DNA of 64,000 nucleotides from Rugamonas rubra (GCF_900114705.1 NZ_FOTW01000008.1:248001-312000), one strand, 5' to 3'; shown: positions 52,052 to 61,271, counted from the first letter of the stretch. The notes: a model not told the origin generated them from the sequence alone. Numbers and translations: made by a program.

Positions 52052-53217
52052 GAGTCCTACAACGCTATTTCGCCGTCTCCATCGCCCAGGCGGTGGCCTT
52101 CGTGCTGCTCGCCTTCCTCGCCCTGCAGGCCTTCATGGACCTGACCGGCGAGCTGCCCTCGGTGGGCAAGAACGGCTACGCCATCCAGCACGCCTTGCTG
52201 TACGTGCTGATCATGCTGCCCAGCCACGTTTATGAGGTGATGCCGGTGGCGGCGCTGATCGGCACCATCTACACGATGGCGCAGTTCGCCAGCACCTCCG
52301 AGTTCACCATCATGCGCGCCTCCAGCATGTCGACCGGCATGGCGGCGTGGATGCTGTTCAAGGTCGGCGTGGTGTTGGTCATCATCACCTTCATCTTCGG
52401 CGAGCTGATCTCCCCGCGCACCACGCCGCTGGCCGCCAAGATCAAGCTGAGCGCGCGCGGCGCCGCCGTCTCGGCCGAGTTCCGTTCCGGCCTGTGGACC
52501 AAGGACATCGTCAAGAGCGACGGCATGACCGGCACGCTGGCCGGCTCGCGCTTCTTCAACGTGCGCGAGGTGCGCCCCGACGGCCAACTGCGCGACGTCA
52601 AGCTGTACGAGTTCGACACCAACTTCCGCCTGCGCTCGCTGATCCTGGCCAAGAGCGCGACCTACCAGGGCAACAACACCTGGCGCCTGCTCGAGGTGAC
52701 CGAGAACCAGTTCTCCAACAGCGCGCTGCCACGGCCGGACAGCCAGGCCGACGCCGCCAACAACTTCGCCCAGGCCACCAGCGCGGTGGCGACCACGAAG
52801 AGCGCCAGCAAGGACCTGGTGACCGAGATCACGCCGAAGATCCTGTCGGTGTCGAGCTCCGACCCGGACCGCATGTCGGCCACCGAACTGGCCGTCTACA
52901 CCCGCCACCTGCAGGAGAACAAGCAGGAGACCGAGCGCTTCAAGATCGCCTTTTGGAAGAAGTTGATCGACCCGCTGTCGATCTTCGTGCTGATGGCCAT
53001 GGCGCTGCCCTTCGCCTACCTGCACACGCGCAGCGGCGGCGTCAGCTTGAAAATTTTCGTCGGCATCATGCTGGGGGTCAGCTTCATGCTGGTCAACACC
53101 CTGTTCTCCCACCTCGGCCTGCTCAGCACCTGGCCGGCCCTGCTCACCGCGATCGCGCCGAGCGCTTTGTATCTGCTGCTGGCGCTGGCCGCGCTGTGGT
53201 GGGTGGAACGACACTAA
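52048..53217 (+). CDS. lptG: LPS export permease LptG
   Basis: A 389-residue partner of LptF. It has MRVLQRYFAVSIAQAVAFVLLAFLAL, PSHVYEVMPVAALIGTIYTMAQFASTSEFTIMRASS, a periplasmic domain (about 120-290), and a second helix group with FWKKLIDPLSIFVLMAMALPF. It forms the LPS extraction and transport channel in the inner membrane. Overlaps lptF by 4 bp and the next start by 1 bp (TAATG). Confidence 0.95.
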   Translation: MRVLQRYFAVSIAQAVAFVLLAFLALQAFMDLTGELPSVGKNGYAIQHALLYVLIMLPSHVYEVMPVAALIGTIYTMAQFASTSEFTIMRASSMSTGMAAWMLFKVGVVLVIITFIFGELISPRTTPLAAKIKLSARGAAVSAEFRSGLWTKDIVKSDGMTGTLAGSRFFNVREVRPDGQLRDVKLYEFDTNFRLRSLILAKSATYQGNNTWRLLEVTENQFSNSALPRPDSQADAANNFAQATSAVATTKSASKDLVTEITPKILSVSSSDPDRMSATELAVYTRHLQENKQETERFKIAFWKKLIDPLSIFVLMAMALPFAYLHTRSGGVSLKIFVGIMLGVSFMLVNTLFSHLGLLSTWPALLTAIAPSALYLLLALAALWWVERH

Positions 53218-53621
53218 TGATGGAAACCGCCATGAACCAAGTAGAGCAACGCGCGCTGATCCTGTTCGCCCACGGCGCCCGCGCCGCCTCCTGGGCCGCT
53301 CCCTTCGAGCGCCTGCGCGACATGACGCAGGCGCGCATGCCCGGCACGCGCGTGGCGCTGGCCTTCCTGGAGTTGATGACGCCGCAGCTGCCCGCGCTGG
53401 TGGCCGAGCTGGCCGCCGCCGGCGCCGCGCGGATCACCGTGGTGCCGGTGTTCCTGGGGCAGGGCGGTCACGTGCTGCGCGACCTGCCGCTGCTGGTCGA
53501 GCAGTTGCGTCTGGACCATCCTGGCGTGGCGATCGAGGTGGCCGGCGCTGTGGGCGAGGATCCGACCGTGCTGCAGGCGATCACCGACTACTGTGTGACT
53601 GCCTCTGGCGGGATGGTCTAG
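53217..53621 (+). CDS. cbiX: CbiX-like sirohydrochlorin cobalto/ferrochelatase
   Basis: A 134-residue short-form CbiX. The N-terminal metal-binding motif is ILFAHGARAASWAAPFERL; AARITVVPVFLGQGGHVLRDLPLL carries the second catalytic His. The small size matches the ancestral CbiX-S, which acts as a homodimer and inserts Co or Fe into sirohydrochlorin. The start may be 53217, 53220 or 53232. Coupled to lptG by TAATG. The convergent cobA 285 bp away and the cys operon suggest iron insertion for siroheme. Confidence 0.88.
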   Translation: MMETAMNQVEQRALILFAHGARAASWAAPFERLRDMTQARMPGTRVALAFLELMTPQLPALVAELAAAGAARITVVPVFLGQGGHVLRDLPLLVEQLRLDHPGVAIEVAGAVGEDPTVLQAITDYCVTASGGMV

Positions 53622-53828
53622 GTTTTCCGACGCCTGGCCGCCGACGTGTGGTGCTAGCCCTTGCATTGGCGGGGGCGCCATGTTGAGGCGCCGGCTGTTG
53701 CTAAGGCTACCCAACAGCGACTAACCAGGGTCAGACCCTAGGGTCTGACCCTAAAGTTGCGCAGGTGGCCATTCTTTACTTGGCGGCGTCGGGGACTGGC
53801 CCCGACTTGCGCCTCCCAATTGGACAAG
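53622..53828. other. Convergent intergenic region with palindrome
   Basis: About 207 bp between cbiX and the cobA terminator. Apart from the palindromic repeat at 53727-53752, nothing recognisable. Confidence 0.5.
53727..53752. repeat. Dispersed palindrome, copy 4
   Basis: Perfect 26-bp palindrome without a loop: AGGGTCAGACCCT followed directly by AGGGTCTGACCCT. The arms are in the opposite order from copies 1-3 and the central GTAC/ATAC loop is missing. Confidence 0.88.
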
Positions 53829-53864
53829 GAAAAGCCCCGCGTGCGCGAGCAGGCGGGGCTTTTT
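53829..53864. terminator. Terminator at the end of the cys-cobA operon
   Basis: AAAAGCCCCGC paired with GCGGGGCTTTT across a 12-nt loop; T runs on both strands. It lies 42 bp after the cobA stop and could also end lptFG-cbiX transcription. Confidence 0.85.
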
Positions 53865-53905
53865 GTCGTCCGGCGCCGGAGCTGCGCGCGCAGGGGGTGT
53901 TGGCG

Positions 53906-54667
53906 TCAGGCCTGACGCTGCAGTTCTTCCGCGCGTTCGCTGGTGCCGCCCAAGGCCTGCTGCGGCCGGGCGCGCATCGCCTCGCCCAGCATCACCAGCA
54001 CCGGGCCGTGGGTCTCGCCCAAGCCCTGCGCCAGGGTGCCCAGGGTCAGGCGCAGCACGCGCTGGTCGGCGCGGCTGCAGTTCTCGATCACCACCACCGG
54101 CGTGGCGGCCGGGCGGCCCTGTTCCAGCAGGCGCCGGGCGGTGACGATGGCCTCGCGCCCGCCCATGTACTGCACCAGCGTGTCGGTGTCCGGCACGGCG
54201 GTCTGCTCGGGGTGGGCCGGCGCCGTGCTGGAGGTGAAGAAGGCGACGCTGCGCGCCACGCCGCGCTGGGTCAGCGGCTGCTGCGTGGCCGCCGCCGCCG
54301 CCAGCGCGGTGGTGATGCCGGGCACCACCTCGACCTCGATGCCGGCCGCCTCCAGCGCGCGCAACTCCTCGTCGGCGCGGCCGAACAGCATCGGGTCGCC
54401 GCCCTTCAAGCGTACCACCAGGGCGCACTTGCCGGCCTGGTCGACCAGCTGCTTGTTGATGAAGGCCTGCGCCGTCGACAACTGGCCGCAGCGCTTGCCG
54501 ACGGCGATCTTGACCGCTTGCGGACACAGCTCCAGCATCTCCGCCGTCACCAGGGCGTCGTGCAGCACCACGTCGGCTTGCGCCAGCAGGCGCGCGCCGC
54601 GCAGTGTGATCAGGTCCTGGGCGCCGGGACCGGCGCCGATCAGATAGACTTTTCCGAAGGCTGGCAT
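53906..54667 (-). CDS. cobA: Uroporphyrinogen-III C-methyltransferase
   Basis: A 253-residue SUMT: VYLIGAGPGAQDLITLRGARLL, HDALVT, VRLKGGDPMLFGRADEEL, EVVPGITTALAAAAATQQPLTQRG, and a C-terminal PVLVMLGEAM. It methylates uroporphyrinogen III twice to give precorrin-2, the siroheme precursor. It is not fused to the CysG dehydrogenase/chelatase part. Last gene of the sulfate assimilation operon, 19 bp after cysN, so it serves the siroheme need of CysI. Confidence 0.95.
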   Translation of the reverse strand: MPAFGKVYLIGAGPGAQDLITLRGARLLAQADVVLHDALVTAEMLELCPQAVKIAVGKRCGQLSTAQAFINKQLVDQAGKCALVVRLKGGDPMLFGRADEELRALEAAGIEVEVVPGITTALAAAAATQQPLTQRGVARSVAFFTSSTAPAHPEQTAVPDTDTLVQYMGGREAIVTARRLLEQGRPAATPVVVIENCSRADQRVLRLTLGTLAQGLGETHGPVLVMLGEAMRARPQQALGGTSERAEELQRQA

Positions 54668-54686
54668 GTGGCTTTCCCTTGCCCGC

Positions 54687-56009
54687 TTACGCGCCGAGGC
54701 GGATCATGCCGGCGGCGACGGTCTGGTGGGTCACCTCGTCGATCAGGATGAAGGCACCGGTGGCGCGGATGTCGGCGTAGGCGTCGGCCGCCAGCGGCTG
54801 CTGCACGCTCAGGCTGACGCGCGCGATGTCGTTCAGCTTGAGGCCGTCGGCGCTGTGGCGCTGCTGGGTGTTGATGTCCAACAGCGACTCGATGGCGGTG
54901 ACCTTGGCGGCGGTCTGCTTGGTGCCGTGCTTGATCCAGTACTTGCGGCGCTGGTCGAGCGGCTCGTCGGACATCCAGCAGACGTCGGCGTTGAGGCTCT
55001 TGAGCAGTGTGGCCGGGCGGTCGGCGCCGGCCAGCAGGTCGCCGCGCGAGATGTCCAGGTGCTCGTTGAGCAGCAGCGTGACCGATTGGCCCACCACGGC
55101 CGACTGGTGCGAACCCTCCAGGGTGACGATGTCCTTGACGGTGGCGCTCTGGCCGGACGGCTGCACCACCAGCTTGTCGCCGACGCTGACCTTGCCGGCC
55201 TCGATGCGGCCCATGTAGCCGCGGAAGTCGTTGGCCTCGTGGCCGTTGTGGCGCGCCACCAGCTGCACCGGGAAGCGGAACGGCGCGCTGTGCGACTCGT
55301 CGTAGACGGTCAGCGATTCGAGCAGCTCGATCAGGGTCGGGCCCTGGTACCAGCTCAGCTTCTCGCTGGCGCTGACGACGTTGTCGCCGCTCAGTGCCGA
55401 CAGCGGGATCGGCGTGATGTCCTTCAGGCCCAGGGTGGTGGCGAACTCGCGGTAGGCCTTGACGATGCGGTCGTAGATCGCCTGGTCGTAGTTGATCAGG
55501 TCCATCTTGTTGACGGCGACGACGATGTGCTCGATCTGCAGCAGGTGGGCGATGGTCGAGTGGCGCTTGGTCTGGATCAGCAGGTCGACGCCGCCGTCCT
55601 CGCGCAGCTTGACCTTGGACACGTCGATCAGGATGATCACCGCGTCGGCGGTCGAGGCGCCGGTCACCATGTTGCGGGTGTACTGCTCGTGGCCCGGCGT
55701 GTCGGCGATGATGAACTTGCGTTTCGGCGTGGCGAAGTAGCGGTAGGCCACGTCGATGGTGATGCCCTGTTCGCGCTCGGCCTCCAGGCCGTCGGTCAGC
55801 AGCGACAGGTCGACGGCGTCGCCGACGGTGCGCTTGTGCTTGGAGCGCGACATGGCGTCGAGCTGGTCGGCGAAGATGCCCTTGCTGTCGAACAGCAGGC
55901 GGCCGATCAAGGTGCTCTTGCCGTCGTCGACGGAGCCGGCGGTGATGAAGCGCAGCAGGCCCGAGACCGCGTCCGGGTTGGCGTGTTGGGTTTGGTTGAG
56001 TGCGTTCAT
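54687..56009 (-). CDS. cysN: Sulfate adenylyltransferase GTPase subunit
   Basis: A 440-residue EF-Tu-like GTPase subunit of ATP sulfurylase. It has G1 GSVDDGKSTLIGRLLFDSK, G3 DTPGHEQYTRNM, G4 NKMDL, and C-terminal beta-barrel domains. It has no fused APS kinase (CysC), unlike NodQ/CysNC. It couples GTP hydrolysis to adenylation of sulfate by CysD. Its ATG overlaps the cysD stop by 1 bp. Confidence 0.96.
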   Translation of the reverse strand: MNALNQTQHANPDAVSGLLRFITAGSVDDGKSTLIGRLLFDSKGIFADQLDAMSRSKHKRTVGDAVDLSLLTDGLEAEREQGITIDVAYRYFATPKRKFIIADTPGHEQYTRNMVTGASTADAVIILIDVSKVKLREDGGVDLLIQTKRHSTIAHLLQIEHIVVAVNKMDLINYDQAIYDRIVKAYREFATTLGLKDITPIPLSALSGDNVVSASEKLSWYQGPTLIELLESLTVYDESHSAPFRFPVQLVARHNGHEANDFRGYMGRIEAGKVSVGDKLVVQPSGQSATVKDIVTLEGSHQSAVVGQSVTLLLNEHLDISRGDLLAGADRPATLLKSLNADVCWMSDEPLDQRRKYWIKHGTKQTAAKVTAIESLLDINTQQRHSADGLKLNDIARVSLSVQQPLAADAYADIRATGAFILIDEVTHQTVAAGMIRLGA

Positions 56010-56956
56010 CAGAAGTATCCTGCCTTTTTACGTTTTTCCATCGACGCTTCGGAGGTCTGGTCGTCCATCCGGGTGGCGCCGCGTTCGGTGATCTGGGTGA
56101 TGGCCGTCTCGGCGATGATCGCCTCGACGGTGGCGGCGTCCGACGACACCGGGCAGGTGCAGGAGATGTCGCCGACGGTGCGGAAGCGCACGGTCTGGGT
56201 CTCCACCGTTTCGCCCTCGCGCGGCGGGGTCAGGTCGGTCAGCGGCACCAGCAAGCCGTTGCGCGGGATCACCTGGCGCTCATGGGCGAAGTAGATCGGC
56301 GGCAGTTCCAGCTTTTCGCGGGCGATGTAGAGCCACACGTCGAGCTCGGTCCAATTGGAGATCGGGAAGACGCGCATGTTCTCGCCCGGGTGGACGCGGG
56401 TGTTGTACAGGTCCCACAGCTCGGGGCGCTGGGATTTCGGGTCCCACTGGCCGAACTCGTCGCGGAAGGAGAAGATGCGCTCCTTGGCGCGGGCCTTCTC
56501 CTCGTCGCGGCGGGCGCCGCCGATGCAGGCGTCGAACTTGTGCTCGGCGATGGTCTCGAGCAGCGTGACGGCCTGGGCGGCGTTGCGCGAGTCGGTCGCC
56601 GGATTGCGCAGGCGCACCGTGCCGCGCCGGATCGAGTCCTCCACCGAGCCGACGATCAGGCGCTCGCCCAGCTCGGCGACGCGCTTGTCGCGGAAGGTGA
56701 TCACCTCGGCGAAGTTGTGGCCGGTGTCGACGTGCACCAGGGGGAAGGGGAACTTGCCCGGGCGGAAGGCCTTCTCGGCCAGGCGCAGCAGCACCACCGA
56801 GTCCTTGCCGCCGGAGAACAGCAGGGCCGGGTTGGCGCATTCGGCCGCCACCTCGCGCAGGATGTGGATGGCTTCCGATTCGAGCGCGTCGAGGTGGCGC
56901 GCGTTCATGTCGCCGAGGCCGAAGGTGGCCGGTTGTTGAGCAGCTGGAGCGTTCAT
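56009..56956 (-). CDS. cysD: Sulfate adenylyltransferase catalytic subunit
   Basis: A 315-residue PP-loop enzyme forming APS from ATP and sulfate. The PP-loop motif is LLFSGGKDSVVLLRL near 45-60, followed by HVDTGHNFAE, GARRDEEKARAKERIFSFRDE and GDISCTCPVSSDA. An N-terminal stretch (MNAPAAQQPATFGLGD) precedes the core; an internal ATG at 56908 is an alternative start. Coupled to cysN. Confidence 0.95.
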   Translation of the reverse strand: MNAPAAQQPATFGLGDMNARHLDALESEAIHILREVAAECANPALLFSGGKDSVVLLRLAEKAFRPGKFPFPLVHVDTGHNFAEVITFRDKRVAELGERLIVGSVEDSIRRGTVRLRNPATDSRNAAQAVTLLETIAEHKFDACIGGARRDEEKARAKERIFSFRDEFGQWDPKSQRPELWDLYNTRVHPGENMRVFPISNWTELDVWLYIAREKLELPPIYFAHERQVIPRNGLLVPLTDLTPPREGETVETQTVRFRTVGDISCTCPVSSDAATVEAIIAETAITQITERGATRMDDQTSEASMEKRKKAGYF

Positions 56957-57016
56957 TGGACTGTGCCTATCGTCTTGTAGATGTTGTTGTCAGCGGGCTG
57001 GCGCCCGGCTCTGTTC

Positions 57017-57733
57017 TTATGCGGCAACGGACTTGATGCGGATCAGCTTGCCGTCGACCATGTGCAGGCCGCACTCCTTGGAGTCCGGGTTCTCCCACCA
57101 CCAGCGGCCGGCGCGCACGTCCTCGCCCGGCTCGATGGCGCGGGTGCAGGGGGCGCAGCCGATCGAGGGGTAGCCCTGGTCGTGCAGCGCGTTGTAGGGC
57201 ACGCCGTGGTCGCGCAGGTAGTTCCACACGTCCTGCTCGGACCAGTCGGCCAGCGGGTTGAACTTGACCATGCCGTGGGCCGGGTCGTCCTCCTGCACGT
57301 GCAGCTCGGCGCGGGTGCTCGACTGGGCGCGGCGCTGGCCGGTGATCCAGGCGCGCTGGCCGGCGAGGGCGCGGCCGAGCGGCTCGACCTTGCGGATGCG
57401 GCAGCACTCGCGGCGCATCTCGACGCTGTTGTAGAAGGCGTTCAGGCCGTTCTGCGCGACGTAGGCCTCGACCGCCTCGGGCTGCGGGCGGTACAGCGCG
57501 ACCCGGTAGCCGTAGTGCGACTCGATGCGCTCGATCATGTCCAGCGTTTCCGGGTGCAGGCGGCCGGTCTCCAGCGAGAAGATGCCGATCGGCAGCTTGG
57601 CGCGCAGGATCAGGTCGGTCAGCACCATGTCCTCGGCGGCCAGGCTGGAGGCGAACACGGCCGGCGCGAAGTCGGCGGCGATGCCTTGCAGCGTCGCTTC
57701 GGTGGCGGCGATCAGGGTGGTCAGGTCGTCCAT
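57017..57733 (-). CDS. cysH: Assimilatory APS (adenylylsulfate) reductase
   Basis: A 238-residue CysH family reductase: FASSLAAEDMVLTDLI (PP-loop like), FSLETGRLHPETL, GQRRAQSSTRAEL. It has the CC...CxxC cysteines: Cys110-Cys111 in RRECCRIRK and Cys193/Cys196 in GCAPCTR, which bind a [4Fe-4S] cluster in enzymes that reduce APS directly. The catalytic Cys is in the C-terminal KECGLH. The absence of cysC nearby fits APS rather than PAPS use. The start at 57733 (MDDLTTLIAA) is favoured over an upstream in-frame ATG. Confidence 0.93.
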   Translation of the reverse strand: MDDLTTLIAATEATLQGIAADFAPAVFASSLAAEDMVLTDLILRAKLPIGIFSLETGRLHPETLDMIERIESHYGYRVALYRPQPEAVEAYVAQNGLNAFYNSVEMRRECCRIRKVEPLGRALAGQRAWITGQRRAQSSTRAELHVQEDDPAHGMVKFNPLADWSEQDVWNYLRDHGVPYNALHDQGYPSIGCAPCTRAIEPGEDVRAGRWWWENPDSKECGLHMVDGKLIRIKSVAA

Positions 57734-57743
57734 GGCGTCTCCC

Positions 57744-58340
57744 CTAGATGCCCGAGCCGACATCGCTGCCGTCGGGGCGCACGTCGCGCGGCTGGCGGCG
57801 GAACAGCGGTTGCTTCTGGTCGACCGAGGCCTGGTAGGTCTCGGAGAAGTCGGACAGGCCCTTCAGCGCCTCGTGGATGTCGCGGTCGGGGCGGGTGGCG
57901 TAGGCGTCGAAGCCGACCCGCTGCATCGAGAACAGCTGGTCGCGCAGCACGTCGCCGATGGCGCGCAGCTCGCCGGCGTAGCCGAGGCGGCTGCGCAGGT
58001 TGTAGGCGATCGAGTAGCCGCGGCCGTCGGTGAACTTGGGGAAGTCGACCGCCACCAGGGCGAACTTGGCCAGGTCGTCCTTGATCGATTCCGGCCGCTC
58101 GTCGCTGGCCAGCCAGACGGCGATCTCGCCGGCGGCGACGCGCCCGGCCAGGGCGGCGCCCTGCGCCTGCCACACCGGCAGCGGCAGGATCACCTTGCCG
58201 GCGGGGATGGCGAGGCCGGCCGGGTCTTGCGCTTCGGCACCTTCCGCGGCGCCCTCGGCGAGCTCGAGGCGCAGCACCTGCCAGTCGTCCTCGACCACGC
58301 TGCGTTGCTTGATGATCAGGTTTTTCTTTGCTTCAGACAT
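57744..58340 (-). CDS. DUF934 family protein of sulfur assimilation
   Basis: A 198-residue DUF934 protein, found next to cysI in many Beta- and Alphaproteobacteria and probably an accessory of sulfite reductase, possibly in electron transfer or assembly. It has NLIIKQRSVVEDDWQVL, a conserved KFALVAVDFPKFTDGRGYSIAYNLRSRLGY and GELRAIGDVLRDQLFSMQRVGFDAY. ATG 58340 is chosen because GAGG is 6 bp upstream; it overlaps the cysI stop by 8 bp. The gap to cysH is 10 bp. Confidence 0.92.
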   Translation of the reverse strand: MSEAKKNLIIKQRSVVEDDWQVLRLELAEGAAEGAEAQDPAGLAIPAGKVILPLPVWQAQGAALAGRVAAGEIAVWLASDERPESIKDDLAKFALVAVDFPKFTDGRGYSIAYNLRSRLGYAGELRAIGDVLRDQLFSMQRVGFDAYATRPDRDIHEALKGLSDFSETYQASVDQKQPLFRRQPRDVRPDGSDVGSGI

Positions 58341-60021
58341 ATTCATCCTCACCCACCAGTTGGCCCGCCTTGATCGGCGTGGCGTACACATGTTCCTTGA
58401 ACGGCGCGATGCCCAGGCGCTGCGCGGTGGCGGCGAAGGGTTCGTCCTCGTAGCGCTCGCGCACATACACCTCGAGCAGGCGGCCGATCACCTCCGGCAT
58501 CTGCAGCGAGGAGAACGAGGGGCCGATGATCTTGCCGATGGCCGCATTGTTGCCCTGGGCGCCGCCGATCGACACTTGATACCATTCGCTGCCGTCCTTG
58601 TCGACGCCGAGCACGCCGATGCTGCCGACGTGGTGGTGGCCGCAGGCGTTGATGCAGCCGGAGATGTTCAGTTCGATCTCGCCGATGTCGTGCTGGAAGT
58701 CGATGTTGTCGAAGCGCTCGGCGATGGCGGCGGCGATCGGCAGCGACTTGGCGTTGGCCAGCGAGCAGAAGTCGCCGCCGGGGCAGCAGATCATGTCGGT
58801 CAGCAGGCCGATGTTGGGCGTGGCCAGGCCGTGCGCCTTGGCTTCCTGCCACAGCTGGAACAGCAGCGACTGCTCGACGTCGGCCAGCACCAGGTTTTGC
58901 TCGTGGGTCACGCGCAGCTCGCCGAAGCAATAGCGGTCGGCCAGTTCGGCGACGAAGTCCATCTGCTCGGCGGTGGCGTCGCCCGGCGGCACGCCGGTCT
59001 TCTTCAGCGACAGCACCACGGCGGCGTAGCCGGGCCGCTTGTGCGGCTTGACGTTGCGCTTGAGCCAGTTGGTGTAGGCCTTGTTGTCGGCGTGCAGGGC
59101 GGCCGGGTCGATGGCGGCCAGATCCTTGTAGGCGGGCGGCACGAAGTAGGCGCTCACTCGGGCCATTTCCTCGGCGGTCAGCGTTTCCAGGCCGTCCTTC
59201 AGGTCGACCCATTCGGCCTCGACCTGGCGGGTGAACTCCTCCACGCCCAGCGCCTTCAGCAGGATCTTGATGCGGGCCTTGTACTTGTTGTCGCGGCGGC
59301 CGTACTGGTTGTACACGCGCATCACCGCCTCGGTGTAGGTCAGCAGGTGCTGCCACGGCAGGAACTCGCGGATCACGCTGCCCAGGATGGGCGTGCGGCC
59401 CATGCCGCCGCCGGCCATGAACTTGAAGCCGACCTCGCCGTCCGCGTTGCGCACCACGGTCAGGCCGATGTCGTGCACGGCGATGGCGGCGCGGTCCTCC
59501 TCGGCGCCGTTGATGGCGACCTTGAACTTGCGCGGCAGGGCGATGAACTCGGGGTGGAAGGTGCTCCACTGGCGCAATATCTCGGCGAAGGGGCGCGGAT
59601 CGATGATCTCGTCGGCGGCCACGCCGGCGTAGGGGTCGGAGGTGGTGTTGCGGATGCAGTTGCCGGAGGTCTGGATGGCGTGCATCTCCACCGAGGCCAG
59701 CTCGGTCAGGATGTCCGGCGTCTGCTCCAGGTTGATCCAGTTGAACTGGATGTTCTGCCGCGTGGTGAAGTGGCCGTAGCCACGGTCGTACTTGCGGGCG
59801 ATGTGGGCGAACATGCGCATTTGCTTGGACGACAGCAGGCCGTAGGGCACGGCGATGCGCAGCATGTAGGCGTGGCGCTGCATGTACAGACCGTTTTGCA
59901 GGCGCAGCGGCAGGAATTCGGCTTCGCTCAGCTCGTCGCTGAGGCGGCGGCGCACTTGGTCGCGGTACTGGGCGATGCGCTCGCGCACGATGAGGTGGTC
60001 GTACTGGTCGTAATGGTACAT
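58333..60021 (-). CDS. cysI: Sulfite reductase hemoprotein (siroheme, 4Fe-4S)
   Basis: A 562-residue nitrite/sulfite reductase family protein with two ferredoxin-like half-domains and two siroheme domains. Cluster and siroheme cysteines are Cys413-x5-Cys419 (CPGGDFC) and Cys456-x3-Cys460 (SGCINACGHH). Conserved QTSGNCIRNTTSDPYAG and YGHFTTRQNIQFNWI bind siroheme and substrate. It reduces sulfite to sulfide. No cysJ is in the window, so the electron donor is probably ferredoxin-like or linked to DUF934. First gene of the minus-strand cys operon. Confidence 0.94.
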   Translation of the reverse strand: MYHYDQYDHLIVRERIAQYRDQVRRRLSDELSEAEFLPLRLQNGLYMQRHAYMLRIAVPYGLLSSKQMRMFAHIARKYDRGYGHFTTRQNIQFNWINLEQTPDILTELASVEMHAIQTSGNCIRNTTSDPYAGVAADEIIDPRPFAEILRQWSTFHPEFIALPRKFKVAINGAEEDRAAIAVHDIGLTVVRNADGEVGFKFMAGGGMGRTPILGSVIREFLPWQHLLTYTEAVMRVYNQYGRRDNKYKARIKILLKALGVEEFTRQVEAEWVDLKDGLETLTAEEMARVSAYFVPPAYKDLAAIDPAALHADNKAYTNWLKRNVKPHKRPGYAAVVLSLKKTGVPPGDATAEQMDFVAELADRYCFGELRVTHEQNLVLADVEQSLLFQLWQEAKAHGLATPNIGLLTDMICCPGGDFCSLANAKSLPIAAAIAERFDNIDFQHDIGEIELNISGCINACGHHHVGSIGVLGVDKDGSEWYQVSIGGAQGNNAAIGKIIGPSFSSLQMPEVIGRLLEVYVRERYEDEPFAATAQRLGIAPFKEHVYATPIKAGQLVGEDEYV

Positions 60022-60288
60022 ATCGTTCCTAAAATGGTCGCTTACTGGGCTGCCGGCACATTACAGTGTAGTTGGAAATGCCACAAAATCGACCCGGCGG
60101 CGCCCTGCGGCGCGGCGCGGGCGGCAATTGAATCGCACGCGCATCCCCAAACTAGCGGCAATAGTAATAAACTTCGTCTTTATTCCAAACGACATAGTCT
60201 TTATTTGCTTATATACGTAATGGGTATAAGCATGGGCGCAAAACATTTTTAAGACGTTCGAGACGCGAAACCGGGGCCACGACCTGCA
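60022..60288. promoter_or_regulatory. cysI-cysB divergent control region
   Basis: 267 bp, with an AT-rich core at 60160-60260. It contains a 9-bp direct repeat GTCTTTATT at 60176-60184 and 60197-60205, 21 bp apart (two helical turns), followed by TTGCTTATATACG. This could be a CysB binding region for the cys operon, by position only. No -35/-10 pair is certain. Confidence 0.5.
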
Positions 60289-61230
60289 ATGAACCTTCAC
60301 CAACTGCGCTTCGTCCGCGAAGCGGTACGCCAGAACTACAACCTGACCGACGCCGCCAAGGCCTTGTTCACCTCGCAGCCGGGGGTGTCCAAGGCCATCA
60401 TCGAGCTCGAGGAGGAGCTCGGCGTCGACATCTTCACCCGCCACGGCAAGCGCATCCGCGGCCTGACCGAGCCGGGCCGCCTGGTGCTGGCGTCGGTGGA
60501 GTTGATTATGCAGGAAATCGACAGCCTGAAGCGCATCGGCAAGGAATACGCGGCCCAGGATAGTGGTAGTTTTACCATCGCCACCACGCACACCCAGGCC
60601 CGCTACATCCTGCCCAGGGTGGTCCAGGCCTTCATGCTGAAGTTCCCCAAGGTAAGATTGTCCCTGTTGCAAGGAAATCCCCAGCAGATCGCCGAGATGG
60701 TGCAGCGCGACCAGGCCGACCTGGCCATCGCCACCGAGTCGATCGCCGCCATCGCCGGCCTGATCACCCTGCCGTGCTACCAGTGGGAGCACGTGGTGGT
60801 GGTGCCGCCCGACCACGCGCTATTGAAATCGAAGGCGGTGTCGCTGGAAGAAATTGCCGGCTTCCCCCTGATCACGTACGATGGCGCCTTCGCCGGGCGC
60901 AGCAAGATCGACCACGCCTTCGGCCTGCGCGGCCTCAAGCCGGACGTGCTGCTGGAGGCCATCGACGCCGACGTCATCAAGACTTATGTCGAGTTGGGCA
61001 TGGGGATTGGTATCATAGCGGGTATGGCCTTCGATGCCGAGCGCGACAAGAACCTGCGCGCGATCCCAGTCGGCCACCTGTTTGGCATGAACGTCTCGCG
61101 CGTCGCCGTCAAGCAGGGCGCCTATCTGCGCAGCTATATTTACACCTTTATTGAACTGCTGGCCCCCACGCTCAACCGCAAATTGATCGAACAGGCCATG
61201 AGCGGGGAAAAAGACCACTACGAACTGTAA
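60289..61230 (+). CDS. cysB: LysR-type regulator CysB
   Basis: A 313-residue LysR-family activator. N-terminal winged HTH MNLHQLRFVREAVRQNYNLTDAAKALFTSQPGVSKAIIELEEELG with the CysB-type FTRHGKRIRGLTEPG. Effector domain includes TTHTQARYILPRVV, which in CysB binds sulfate or N-acetylserine. Length and N-terminus fit CysB/Cbl, and its location divergent from the cys operon supports CysB. It should activate cysI-cobA under sulfur limitation. Confidence 0.94.
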   Translation: MNLHQLRFVREAVRQNYNLTDAAKALFTSQPGVSKAIIELEEELGVDIFTRHGKRIRGLTEPGRLVLASVELIMQEIDSLKRIGKEYAAQDSGSFTIATTHTQARYILPRVVQAFMLKFPKVRLSLLQGNPQQIAEMVQRDQADLAIATESIAAIAGLITLPCYQWEHVVVVPPDHALLKSKAVSLEEIAGFPLITYDGAFAGRSKIDHAFGLRGLKPDVLLEAIDADVIKTYVELGMGIGIIAGMAFDAERDKNLRAIPVGHLFGMNVSRVAVKQGAYLRSYIYTFIELLAPTLNRKLIEQAMSGEKDHYEL

Positions 61231-61271
61231 GGCATGCACCTGCATTACCTGAATTGATAAGAAAGTCCCAC

